33,457 bases of DNA, from positions 1 to 33,457 of the forward strand of contig VXNK01000133.1 of assembly GCA_009840595.1 (NCBI GenBank). The letters run 5' to 3'. Below, piece by piece: positions 7,593 to 17,930 of the stretch (the stretch's first letter is position 1; each line of letters starts with the position of its first letter). The position numbers and the translations under genes were made by a program. The notes below the pieces were generated by a model. It made no database searches, was not told where the DNA came from, and was given only the letters and a program-made list of their open reading frames with translations. The stretch is from Rhodospirillaceae bacterium (GTDB lineage Bacteria; Pseudomonadota; Alphaproteobacteria; Bin65).

Positions 7593-8873
7593 TTGACGGG
7601 ACGGAACAGGCCGCCGGGCGCGCCCGGTCCGATCGCCTTCGTCCTGAAGGGCTATCCGCGTCTGTCGGAAACCTTCATCGCCCAGGAGATTCTGGCGCTG
7701 GAAAGGCTCGGACTAGACATCCGGCTGTTCTCCCTGCGCCATCCGACCGACGGCCGCCGCCACCCGATCCACGACGAGATCGCCGCACCGACCGCGTATC
7801 TGCCGGAATATCTGCATCGCGAGCCGGGCCGGGTCGCCGCCGCGTGGCGCAGGGCGCGGCGGCTGCCGGGCTACGCGAAGGCCGTGCGGGTCTGGCGGCG
7901 CGACCTTTGGCGCGACCGGACGCGCAACCGGGTGCGCCGCTTCGGGCAGGCCATGGTGCTGGCGGCCGAGCTGCCGGCGGGCGTCGCACGGCTGCACGCC
8001 CATTTCCTGCACACGCCGGCCTCCGTGGCGCGCTACGCCGCGATCATGACCGGCCTGCCGTGGAGCGCCGCGGCCCACGCCAAGGACATCTGGACGACCC
8101 CGGACTGGGAGAAGCGCGAAAAGCTGGCCGACCTGGACTGGCTGGTCGCGTGCACCCGGCACGGCTGCGCACATCTGCGCGCCCTTGCACCCTGTCCGGA
8201 CAAGGTGGGCCTCGTCTACCACGGGCTCGATCTGGAGCGGTTCGCGCCGGGCGGCGGCGCGCCGTCGGACCGGGACGGCTCGGATCCGGAAGACCCGGTC
8301 CGGCTCCTGTCGGTCGGGCGGGCCGTCGAGAAAAAGGGGTTTGCGGTTCTGATCGAGGCGCTGGCGGCGCTGCCTCGGACGCTGCACTGGCGCTGGACGT
8401 CGATCGGCGGCGGTCCGCTGCTGGGCGACCTCAGGCGCCTGGCCGCGCAACGGGGCGTCGACGACCGGGTCGACTGGCGCGGCCCCCTGGACCAGGCCGC
8501 GGTGCTGGCAGCCTGTCGGGCGGCGGACCTGTTCGTCCTGCCCAGCTTGATCGGCAGGGACGGCGACCGGGACGGGCTTCCCAACGTCCTGATGGAAGCC
8601 CAGAGCCAGGGCCTGTGCTGCCTGTCCACGCGCCTTTCGGGCATTGAAGAATTGATCGATCACTCAAAAACGGGGTTTCTGGTCGAGCCGGGCAGTTCCG
8701 ACGCCTTGCGCGACGCCCTGTCGGACCTGATCCGCGATCCGGAGCGGCGCAGATACTACGGTGCGAACGGCAAAGACCGGGTCCGCGCCGAATTCGATGC
8801 CGCCGTCGCCGTCCGGGCGCTGTACGACCGGTTCGTGGGGTGCGATACGCCGGCGGCGAAGGGGCGCCTGTGA
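7593..8873 (+). CDS. Family 4 (GT-B) glycosyltransferase
   Basis: A GT4-type retaining glycosyltransferase of about 426 residues. It begins with GPIAFVLKGYPRLSETFIAQEILAL, a pattern common in GT4 enzymes of exopolysaccharide pathways, and contains LHAHFLHTPASVARYAA, AKDIW, VYHGLDLERF, LLSVGRAVEKKGFAVLIEAL, and the donor-site region DGLPNVLMEAQSQGL with an EX7E-like arrangement, followed by GIEELIDHSKTGFLVEPG. The start is placed at TTG 7593, five bases after the previous stop; an open frame runs further upstream inside the previous gene, but its translation is not protein-like. It overlaps the next gene by four bases (GTGA), implying translational coupling. Confidence 0.82.
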   Translation: MTGRNRPPGAPGPIAFVLKGYPRLSETFIAQEILALERLGLDIRLFSLRHPTDGRRHPIHDEIAAPTAYLPEYLHREPGRVAAAWRRARRLPGYAKAVRVWRRDLWRDRTRNRVRRFGQAMVLAAELPAGVARLHAHFLHTPASVARYAAIMTGLPWSAAAHAKDIWTTPDWEKREKLADLDWLVACTRHGCAHLRALAPCPDKVGLVYHGLDLERFAPGGGAPSDRDGSDPEDPVRLLSVGRAVEKKGFAVLIEALAALPRTLHWRWTSIGGGPLLGDLRRLAAQRGVDDRVDWRGPLDQAAVLAACRAADLFVLPSLIGRDGDRDGLPNVLMEAQSQGLCCLSTRLSGIEELIDHSKTGFLVEPGSSDALRDALSDLIRDPERRRYYGANGKDRVRAEFDAAVAVRALYDRFVGCDTPAAKGRL

Positions 8874-10000
8874 AGATTGCTTTCTACACGCCGATGAAGC
8901 CGCCCGGCGCAGCCCGCCCTTCCGGCGACCGCACCATCGCCCGCTCGCTGTTGCAGGCCATGGCCGCAGCCGGCCACGAGGCCACGGTCGCGTCCACGAT
9001 GCGCAGCTACCTGGCGGCGCCGGCGGACCGGGAGCGCCGCGCGCGCATCGAGCGGGACGCCGCCGCGGAGGCAAGCCGCCTGATCGCCGCCCTGCGGCCC
9101 GCCCCGCCCGATCTCTGGTTTACCTATCACCTGTTCTACAAAGCGCCGGACCTGATCGGGCCGGCGGTCTGCCGCGCCCTGGGCCTGCCCTACCTCGTCG
9201 CCGAGGCCAGCTATGCGCCGAAGCGGGATTCGGGCCCCTGGGCCGATCGGCAGGAGCGGGTGCGCGACGCTCTCGGGCTCGCCGACCATGTGTTTTTTCT
9301 CAATCCGGTCGACGAGGCCTGTGTCATCCCTCTATTGAAACCCGGCGCGACCCATTCGCGCCTGCCGCCGATGGTCTGCATGCAGGACATTGACAGCCCG
9401 GACCGGCGCCGCGAAGTGCGGCGCCGGCTGGCAGCCGAATGGCGCTTGCCGCCGGCCGCGGTCTGGGCCGTTGCCGTCGGCATGATGCGGCCGGGCGATA
9501 AATCGGATTCGTACAGGCGTTTGGCGGATGCCTGGATGAGCCGGCCCGACAGTAGGGCGCATCTGCTGATCGTCGGCGATGGCGCGGCAGGGGCCGAGGT
9601 CCGGCGGCTCTTCTCCGGCTGCGAGATGCGGGTCGCGTTTCTCGGCATCCTGCCAAAGGACGCTCTGGATGCTGTATACAGAGCAGCCGATTTATACGTT
9701 TGGCCGGGTGTGAACGAGGCCGTCGGCATGGCCACGCTGGAGGCCATGGCCGCCGGGTTGCCGGTCGCGGTCGGTCCTTGGGGATCGGTGGCGCAGGGCA
9801 TCGAGTCCGGCGTGACGGGACTCGTCGCCCGGACGGGCGACGAACTGGGCCGGGCGGTCGGCCGCCTGATTGCCGACCCGGAACTGCGGAAAACGCTGGG
9901 CGCGGCGGCGCGGGCCCATGTCCGTCGCCGGCACAGCCTGTCGGCAGCCGCGGACGCGATGACCGCAGCGTTCGAGGATGCCGCGGGCCGGACCCCATGA
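8870..10000 (+). CDS. Second family 4-like glycosyltransferase
   Basis: A 376-residue GT-B glycosyltransferase. The N-terminus reads MKIAFYTPMKPPG after the GTG start, followed by GDRTIARSLLQAMAAAGHEATVAS. The C-terminal domain has AVAVGMMRPGDKSDSYRRLADAW, HLLIVGDG, VAFLGILPKDALDAVYRAADLYVWPGVNEAVGMATLEAMAAGLPVAV, which is the standard GT4 donor-binding region with the EX7E motif. GTG at 8870 overlaps the previous stop (GTGA) and is preceded by AAGGGG, so it is preferred over the in-frame codon at 8840. Its own stop overlaps the next start (ATGA). Acceptor and donor sugars are unknown. Confidence 0.82.
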   Translation: MKIAFYTPMKPPGAARPSGDRTIARSLLQAMAAAGHEATVASTMRSYLAAPADRERRARIERDAAAEASRLIAALRPAPPDLWFTYHLFYKAPDLIGPAVCRALGLPYLVAEASYAPKRDSGPWADRQERVRDALGLADHVFFLNPVDEACVIPLLKPGATHSRLPPMVCMQDIDSPDRRREVRRRLAAEWRLPPAAVWAVAVGMMRPGDKSDSYRRLADAWMSRPDSRAHLLIVGDGAAGAEVRRLFSGCEMRVAFLGILPKDALDAVYRAADLYVWPGVNEAVGMATLEAMAAGLPVAVGPWGSVAQGIESGVTGLVARTGDELGRAVGRLIADPELRKTLGAAARAHVRRRHSLSAAADAMTAAFEDAAGRTP

Positions 10001-10617
10001 CCGGAATCCTGTTCCTCCGCCACGGGCCGACCGACTGGAACGCCGAAGGGCGGGTCCAAGGCCAGACGGACGTGCCCCTGAACGACGCCGGGCGGCGGTC
10101 CGTCCGGACCTGGCGCCTGCCGCATTACGCGGCGGACTGGGAATGGCATGCCAGCCCGCTGCAGCGGGCGGTCGAAACTGCGGTGCTGCTGGGCGCCGAT
10201 CCCGCGCACCTGAAGCTCGACGATCGCCTGAAGGAGATCGACTGGGGCGACTGGGAAGGAGCGATCCTTAAAAAACTGCGGGCGGAGCAGGGCGAAACCC
10301 TGCGCCGGATCGAGGCGCGCGGACTCGACATGGCGCCGCCGAACGGCGAATCGCCCCGCCAGTTGACCGAGCGGCTGGCCGGATGGCTAGCGGAAGCGGC
10401 GGCGCGGCGGCGGGATATCTGTGCCGTCTGCCACGCCGGCGTTCTGCGCGGCGCCTATACCCTGGCGACCGGCTGGGACATGCGCCGAGCAGCACCGCTC
10501 GAACGGGGGCACGCCTGGGCGCATCTCTACACCCTGGCCGAAGACGGCGCCCTGACGCCCGAAGCGCTCAACATCCGCCTCGCCGCCAGCGAACCGCCCT
10601 CCGGCTATGACCGCTGA
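9997..10617 (+). CDS. Histidine phosphatase (phosphoglycerate-mutase-like) family protein
   Basis: A 206-residue member of the histidine phosphatase superfamily. The phosphoryl-accepting motif is LFLRHGPTDWN with His near residue 8, then GRVQGQTDVPLN, SPLQRAVETA, LKEIDWGDWEG and the distal VCHAGVLRGAY with the second catalytic His. These enzymes dephosphorylate small metabolites, sugars or nucleotide-linked intermediates. The start ATG at 9997 overlaps the preceding glycosyltransferase stop, and the gene overlaps the next one by 11 bases. Sitting among glycosyltransferases it may act on a sugar phosphate, or be a housekeeping cobalamin- or sugar-type phosphatase; the sequence does not decide. 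Confidence 0.85.
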   Translation: MTGILFLRHGPTDWNAEGRVQGQTDVPLNDAGRRSVRTWRLPHYAADWEWHASPLQRAVETAVLLGADPAHLKLDDRLKEIDWGDWEGAILKKLRAEQGETLRRIEARGLDMAPPNGESPRQLTERLAGWLAEAAARRRDICAVCHAGVLRGAYTLATGWDMRRAAPLERGHAWAHLYTLAEDGALTPEALNIRLAASEPPSGYDR

Positions 10618-11761
10618 CGCGCCGCCTGCAATCCTGTTCTGGGTCCAGCATCTGCTCGGCATCGGCCACTTTGCCCGCACCGCGGCGCTCGCCGGACGCG
10701 CCGCGGCCCGAGGCTACGCCGCCCACATTGCCGTCGGCGGCACGCCCGTTCCCGGCGCGCAGACCGGCGGCGTTACGCTCCACCCGCTTCCCGCGCTGCA
10801 CGCGGCCGACGAGACGTTCAGCGGCCTGGTCAACGATCGCGGCGCCCCGGCTGGCGAGGCGGACTGGCGCGCGCGCGGCGACCGGCTGGCAACGCTGTTG
10901 GAGACGATCCGACCTCGGCTGGTCGTTCTGGAGCATTATCCGTTTGGGCGGCGGGCATTCGGCCGGGAAATCGCGGCGCTGCTCGACCGCGCCGGCGCGT
11001 TGGGCGTTTTGAAGGTCGCGGTTTCCGTGCGGGATATCCTGGTCGACCGGAAGGCCGAACGCTGGGCCGAAGCCGCGGATTTCATCGAGCGCCGGGTCGA
11101 CCGGGTTTTCGTGCATGGCGATCCCGATTTCATCGCCCTCGACGATACCTTTCCCCTGGCCGCAAGGATCGCAGCGAAGCTGCACTACACCGGCTACGTC
11201 GATCCGCTTCCGGCGGAAGCGGAGCCGGAGGCGCCGGCGCCCGCGGAAGCGGAAATCCTGGTGAGCAGCGGCGGCGGCCGGGTGGGCTCGGCCCTGCGCA
11301 CCGCGGCGCTGGCCCTGGGCAGCGGACCGAACGGCGAGCCGGTTCGTATCCGCGCCGGCGGCGCCGTCCCCGCAGCGGAATTCGAAGCCCTGCGGTCTTC
11401 GGCCGGGCCACGGGTGACCGTCGAGCGCAACCGGCCGGATTTCCGCCGGCGGCTCGCCGGCTGCGCCTGTTCGGTCTCCCAGGCGGGCTACAATACGGTG
11501 GTGGACATCCTGAAGAGCGCCGCACCGTCGGTCCTCGTCCCGTTCGATACCGCCGGCGAAACCGAACAGATGCGTCGGGCGCGGCGGCTGGAAGCGATGG
11601 AACGGGCGGTCGTGCTGCCGGAGGACGCGCTGACGCCGCACCGCCTGAAGGAGGCGGTCGCCGGAGCGCAGACGCTGCCCCGCCAGAGCCTCCCGGTGCG
11701 GCTGGACGGCGCGGAGGCTTTCGTCCGGGCCCTGCCCGGCCTGATCGGCGCGCCGGCATGA
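10607..11761 (+). CDS. Predicted MurG-like glycosyltransferase (COG4671-type), second copy
   Basis: A 384-residue GT-B protein. ILFWVQHLLGIGHFARTAALAGRAA gives the N-terminal GxGHxxR loop; the C-terminal half has EILVSSGGGRVGSALRTAALAL and CSVSQAGYNTVVDILKSAAPSVLVPF, then ETEQMRRARRLEAM. This is the same architecture as the protein at 6293-7588, but the two are clearly diverged, so they are more likely two different transferases of one pathway than a recent duplicate. It overlaps the phosphatase gene by 11 bases and the deacetylase gene by four (ATGA). The substrate is unknown. Confidence 0.8.
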   Translation: MTADAPPAILFWVQHLLGIGHFARTAALAGRAAARGYAAHIAVGGTPVPGAQTGGVTLHPLPALHAADETFSGLVNDRGAPAGEADWRARGDRLATLLETIRPRLVVLEHYPFGRRAFGREIAALLDRAGALGVLKVAVSVRDILVDRKAERWAEAADFIERRVDRVFVHGDPDFIALDDTFPLAARIAAKLHYTGYVDPLPAEAEPEAPAPAEAEILVSSGGGRVGSALRTAALALGSGPNGEPVRIRAGGAVPAAEFEALRSSAGPRVTVERNRPDFRRRLAGCACSVSQAGYNTVVDILKSAAPSVLVPFDTAGETEQMRRARRLEAMERAVVLPEDALTPHRLKEAVAGAQTLPRQSLPVRLDGAEAFVRALPGLIGAPA

Positions 11762-12507
11762 CGGGCTGGGACGCGCTGCGCCGCGAACTCGACCTGTGGG
11801 CGCAGACAGGCAGGACGGCGACCCTGTGGTGGCGCGACGACGACGCGGTCGGGCCCTCGGCGGCGCTCGACCGGGCGATGGCGCTTGCCGAGGCGTCTGC
11901 CGTCCCGCTCGCGCTGGCTGTCATCCCCGCGGAAAACCGGCTGACCGCGGCCGACCTGGCCGGCGCCGTAACGCCGGTCCAGCACGGCTACGCCCACCGC
12001 AACCATGCGGGGCCCGGCGCAAAAAAGCGCGAACTGGGTGCGGAACGCCGCGCCGATCATGTTCTGGCCGAACTGATGACCGGGCGGGATGCGCTGGAAA
12101 GGGCTTTCGGCGGCGTTTTCCGGCCGGTCCTGGTGCCGCCCTGGAACCGGATCGGCGCTCATTTGCCTCCCCTGCTGCCGGAGCTGGGCTATGCCGGCCT
12201 CAGCCGGTTCGGCGCGCGCGACCGCCCGGGGATCGGCGCCATGGGGATCGTCAACGCCCATGCCGACATCGTCGACTGGAAAGGCAGCCGCGGCTTCGTC
12301 GGCGCGGAGGGCGCGCTCGCTCAGCTTGTCGGCCACCTTCGGGCGCGCCGGGAGGGCGCGGCCGACCCGGCGGAAGCCACCGGATTGCTGACCCATCATC
12401 GCGTTCATGACGCAGCCTGCTGGAATTTCCTCGAACGCCTGTTCGAGACGACGGCGCAGAGCGGCATTGCGGAGTGGCGCAGCGCAGCGACCTTATTCTA
12501 CGCTTGA
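11758..12507 (+). CDS. Polysaccharide deacetylase-like protein (NodB fold)
   Basis: A 249-residue protein with the order of motifs seen in carbohydrate esterase 4 / polysaccharide deacetylase enzymes: TLWWRDDDAVGPS near residue 22 (catalytic and metal-binding Asp pair), VQHGYAHRNHAG near 75 (metal-binding His residues), VLVPPWNRIG near 125 and a late LLTHHRVHD. Such enzymes remove N- or O-acetyl groups from glycans. No signal peptide is visible, so it probably acts in the cytoplasm, on a lipid-linked or nucleotide-linked intermediate rather than on exported polymer (inference). It is the last gene of the glycan block and overlaps the previous gene by four bases. Confidence 0.8.
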   Translation: MTGWDALRRELDLWAQTGRTATLWWRDDDAVGPSAALDRAMALAEASAVPLALAVIPAENRLTAADLAGAVTPVQHGYAHRNHAGPGAKKRELGAERRADHVLAELMTGRDALERAFGGVFRPVLVPPWNRIGAHLPPLLPELGYAGLSRFGARDRPGIGAMGIVNAHADIVDWKGSRGFVGAEGALAQLVGHLRARREGAADPAEATGLLTHHRVHDAACWNFLERLFETTAQSGIAEWRSAATLFYA

Positions 12508-12510
12508 GTC

Positions 12511-13019
12511 ATGACCGTGCAGCGCTACCCGCGCTCTACCCTGCGCAACGACTATATCCGCGCGGCTGTCGGCGTCGCCCTGTGCGTGCCGCTGGCGGCG
12601 GTGTCCCGCGGCAGTTGGTTCGGTTTCTGGCTGTTCGCATCCCTGACCGTGCTGTTTGCCGTCTTCGGCCTGCGGACCTGGCTGCGCGCGCGCACCGAAT
12701 ACAGATTGACCGAATCCGGGCTTCTGCGCACAAATGCCGGGATCGCCGGACATGCGGAAACCGGGGTCGCCTGGGCGGAACTGTCGGGCCTGAAACTCCG
12801 TTTCTTCCCCCTGCGGCGCGACAGGTCCGAAGGCTGGATGCAGTTGATCGTCCGGTCAGCCGGAGCGCGCCTGTCCGTCGATTCGACGCTTGAGGACTTC
12901 GACGCGATCGCCGAGGCGGCGCTGGCCGCCGGGTTGCGCAATGAGTTGCCGATGAGCCAGACCACGTTGGCGAACTTCCGGGCGCTCGGATTGTCGCCCG
13001 AGAATCTTTCGGACTCCGG

Positions 13020-13023
<4 letters not shown>
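12511..13023 (+). CDS. Small membrane protein with two TM segments and a PH-like cytoplasmic region
   Basis: A 170-residue protein without a recognised family name. Two hydrophobic segments near residues 17-33 and 37-57 (YIRAAVGVALCVPLAAV and FGFWLFASLTVLFAVFG) are followed by TEYRLTESGLLRTNAG and a beta-rich stretch (VAWAELSGLKLRFFPLRR, MQLIVRSAGARLSVDSTL), which resembles bacterial PH-like domains. It starts three bases after the deacetylase stop, and its stop overlaps the first possible start of the peptide-ABC ATPase gene (TTGA), so it links the glycan block and the importer operon. Function is unknown; it could be an accessory membrane protein. Confidence 0.7.
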
Positions 13024-14935
<1,912 letters not shown>

Positions 14936-14939
<4 letters not shown>

Positions 14940-16870
14940 CACAGCTTCGCCGGCATTTTGCGTGCGCAGTGCTGGCCGCCGCGGGCCTCGCCGGCGCCGG
15001 GGGTGCTGGCTTGGCGGCGCCCTACATCGAACCGCCGTGGTTTGGGGACAGGGTTGCCGCGGGCGTGCTGCCGCCGGTCGCGCGGCGGCTGCCGGCGGCG
15101 CCGTCGGTCGTGTCCTTCGCGGGCACGGCCAAGAAACCGGGCCGCTACGGCGGTTCGCTCACCATGCTGATGGCGCGGGCGAAGGATACGCGGATGGCGG
15201 TGGTCTACGGCTACGCGCGCCTGGTGGCCTACGACAGCGACTACCGGCTCCGGCCGGATATCCTGGAGCGGTTCGAGGTAAAGGACGGCCGGATCTTCAC
15301 CTTCACCCTGCGCAAGGGCCACCGCTGGTCCGACGGCGCGCCCTTTACCACTGACGATTTCCGCTACTGGTGGGAAGACGTCGTCCACAACAAGGTGCTG
15401 TCGCGCTTCGGCGTGCCCCAGGCCCTGCTGGTCGACGGCCGGAAGCCGGAGGTCGAGTTCCTCGACCGGCACACCGTCCGTTACAGCTGGGCGAAGCCGA
15501 ACCCCTATTTCCTGCCCGCACTCGCCGGGCCGCGGCCGCTCTACCTGTATATGCCGCGCCACTACATGCAGCGCTTCCACATCGATTACGCGAAAAAGAA
15601 ATATCTCCGGAAAATGACGAAAAACGGCCTGAAGCCGGACGGCTGGGCCAAGTTCCACCGCAAGCGCGGCCGGATGTACCGGTTCCAGAATCCGGCGCTG
15701 CCGACCCTGCAACCCTGGATCCCGACCACCGCACCGCCGGCGGACCGCTATGTCTTCGTCCGAAATCCCTATTTTCACCGGGTCGACCGGAACGGCCGTC
15801 AATTGCCCTATATCGACCGGCTGGTCTTTATCATCGCCGACAGCAAGATCGTCGCCGCCAAGGCCGGGGTCGGCGAGACCGACCTGCAGGGCCGCTATCT
15901 GCGCTTTACCGATTTCACCTTTCTCAAGCGCGGCGAGGCGCGGGGCAGGCACAGGGTCTATCAGTGGCAGACTGCGGTCGGCGCGCAGATCGCGCTCTAT
16001 CCGAACCTGAATCACAAGGACCCGGTGTGGCGCAAGCTGTTCGGCGACGTCCGCTTCCGGCGCGCGCTCTCCCTCGGCATCGACCGGCGGGAGATCAACC
16101 GGGTCATGTATTACGGGCTGGCCGCGGAGGGCGGCAACACGGTGCTGCCGCGCAGCCCGCTGTTCCGGCCGGAATACCGCGAAGCCTGGGCGCGTTTCGA
16201 CCCGGCCCGGGCGAATGCCCTGCTCGACGAGATCGGCCTGACCCACCGCGACAGCGAGGGCTACCGCCTGCTGCCCGACGGGCGACCGCTGGAAATCATC
16301 GTCGAGGCGGCGTCGGAAGGCAGCGAATACACCGATGCAATGCGCCTGATTCAGGATTCCTGGCGCCGGATCGGCGTTCGCCTGTTCCAGAAGAACACGC
16401 GGCGCGAGATGTTCCGTCGCCGCGTTTATGCCGGCCTGACCCATATCGCGATGTGGACCGGGATGGACTACGCCAATGTCCGGGCGAACACGCCGCCGCT
16501 GGAACTGGCGCCGACCGACCAGGTCCAGCTCCAGTGGTCGCAATGGGGCCTCCACTACGCGAGCAAGGGCCGGTCGGGCCAGAAGCCGGCCGATCCCGGC
16601 GCCCTCCGGCTGATCGAATTGCTGCGCCAGTGGGAAGCGGCGGAATCGACGGCGCAGCGCCGGACGATCTGGCACCGGATGCTGCAAATCTCCGCCGACC
16701 GGGTCTATTCGATCGGCCTGGTCGGCGGCGTGATCCAACCGGTCGTCGTGAATGTCAGCCTGCGCAACGTGCCGAAAACCGGGGTCTGGGCCTGGAATCC
16801 GGGCGCCCATCTGGGCATCTACCGGCCCGACACCTTCTGGTTCGCGAAACCGTCCGGGGCGGCGCATTGA
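14936..16870 (+). CDS. Periplasmic substrate-binding protein, SBP_bac_5 family, peptide ABC importer
   Basis: A 644-residue extracytoplasmic binding protein. A Sec signal peptide is visible (RRHFACAVLAAAGLAGAG... GLAAP). The mature protein has the family markers KPGRYGGSLTM, YARLVAYDSDYRLRPDILE, FTFTLRKGHRWSDGAPFTTDDFRYWWED and, later, RFRRALSLGIDRREINRVMYYGLA. It probably binds peptides or related small molecules; the ligand cannot be told from sequence. The length is larger than that of DppA or OppA (about 510-540), with extra sequence around residues 210-260, similar to the longer SBP_bac_5 proteins. ATG 14936 overlaps the ATPase stop. A 61-base gap with a short direct repeat separates it from the permease gene. 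Confidence 0.9.
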
Positions 16871-16898
16871 CGATGCCGCGCCGCCGCCCGACCCGCCT

Positions 16899-16924
16899 GC
16901 GCTGACCGGCCCGCGCTGACCGGC
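16899..16924 (+). repeat. 12-base direct repeat between binding-protein and permease genes
   Basis: GCGCTGACCGGC occurs at 16899-16910 and again at 16913-16924, separated by two bases. It lies in the only notable gap of the importer operon. It could be a replication-slippage scar; no regulatory role is evident. Confidence 0.7.
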
Positions 16925-16931
16925 AAAACCG

Positions 16932-17930
16932 ATGCTCCGCTATATCGCCCATCGCCTACTGATCATGGTGCCGACGCTGATCGCGATCAGCTTCATCGTG
17001 TTCGTCGTCATCCAGCTGCCGCCGGGCGACTATCTGACGACGCTGATCGAAGAGCTCCGGGAACTGGGCGAGCCGGCCGACCTGAAACAGATCGAGGCGT
17101 TGCGCGAGGAATACGGCCTCGATCAGCCCTTCCTGGTCCAGTATGTCGAATGGGTCTTCGGACTGGTCCAGGGCGATCTCGGTTATTCGTTCGAATACGA
17201 GCAGCCGGTCGCCGACGTGGTCGGCGACCGGTTGTGGCTCTCCTTTATCGTCTCGGTCGCGACCATCATCTTCACCTGGATCGTCGCCTTCCCGATCGGC
17301 GTCTACTCGGCGACGCACCAGTATAGCTGGGCCGACAACTCCCTCACCTTCATCGGCTTTCTCGGCCTGGCGACGCCGAACTTCCTGCTCGCGCTGGTCA
17401 TGGTCTACTTCGCCAACGTCTGGTTCGGCACCGAGATCGGCGGCCTGATGGACGAGCGGTATATCGGCCAGCCGTGGAGCTGGGGGAAGATCGTCTCGGT
17501 CCTCGAGCATCTGTGGATCCCGGTCATCGTGATCGGCACGTCCGGCACCGCCGGCATGATCCGCCGCCTGCGCGCCAACCTGCTGGACGAATTGCAGAAG
17601 CAGTATGTCGTAACCGGCCGGGCCAAGGGCCTGCCGCCGTTCCGGCTGCTGGTCAAATATCCGCTGCGCATGTCGCTCAACCCGTTCATCTCGGATATCG
17701 GCGACCTGCTGCCCCAGGTGATTTCCGGCGCCGTCATCGTGTCGGTGGTGCTCAACCTGCCGACCACCGGCAAGATGCTGTACGAGGCGCTGCTGAGCCA
17801 GGACATGTATCTGGCCGGCTCCTTCCTGATGTTTCTTGCCCTGCTGACTGTGCTCGGCGTGCTGGTCTCCGACCTCGCGCTGGCCCTGCTCGATCCGCGG
17901 ATCCGGCTCCAGGGCCGGGCGGAAAAATGA
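16932..17930 (+). CDS. ABC importer permease, DppB/OppB type
   Basis: A 332-residue inner-membrane permease. The N-terminus MLRYIAHRLLIMVPTLIAISFIVFVVIQLPPGD is the classic first TM segment and following motif of the DppB family. Further on are LREEYGLDQPFLVQYVEWV, about six TM segments, and the coupling (EAA) loop YVVTGRAKGLPPFRLLVKYPLRMSLNPFIS, which contacts the ATPase. It pairs with the permease encoded immediately downstream, whose start overlaps this stop (ATGA). Together with the fused ATPase and binding protein it makes a complete importer. Confidence 0.93.
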   Translation: MLRYIAHRLLIMVPTLIAISFIVFVVIQLPPGDYLTTLIEELRELGEPADLKQIEALREEYGLDQPFLVQYVEWVFGLVQGDLGYSFEYEQPVADVVGDRLWLSFIVSVATIIFTWIVAFPIGVYSATHQYSWADNSLTFIGFLGLATPNFLLALVMVYFANVWFGTEIGGLMDERYIGQPWSWGKIVSVLEHLWIPVIVIGTSGTAGMIRRLRANLLDELQKQYVVTGRAKGLPPFRLLVKYPLRMSLNPFISDIGDLLPQVISGAVIVSVVLNLPTTGKMLYEALLSQDMYLAGSFLMFLALLTVLGVLVSDLALALLDPRIRLQGRAEK

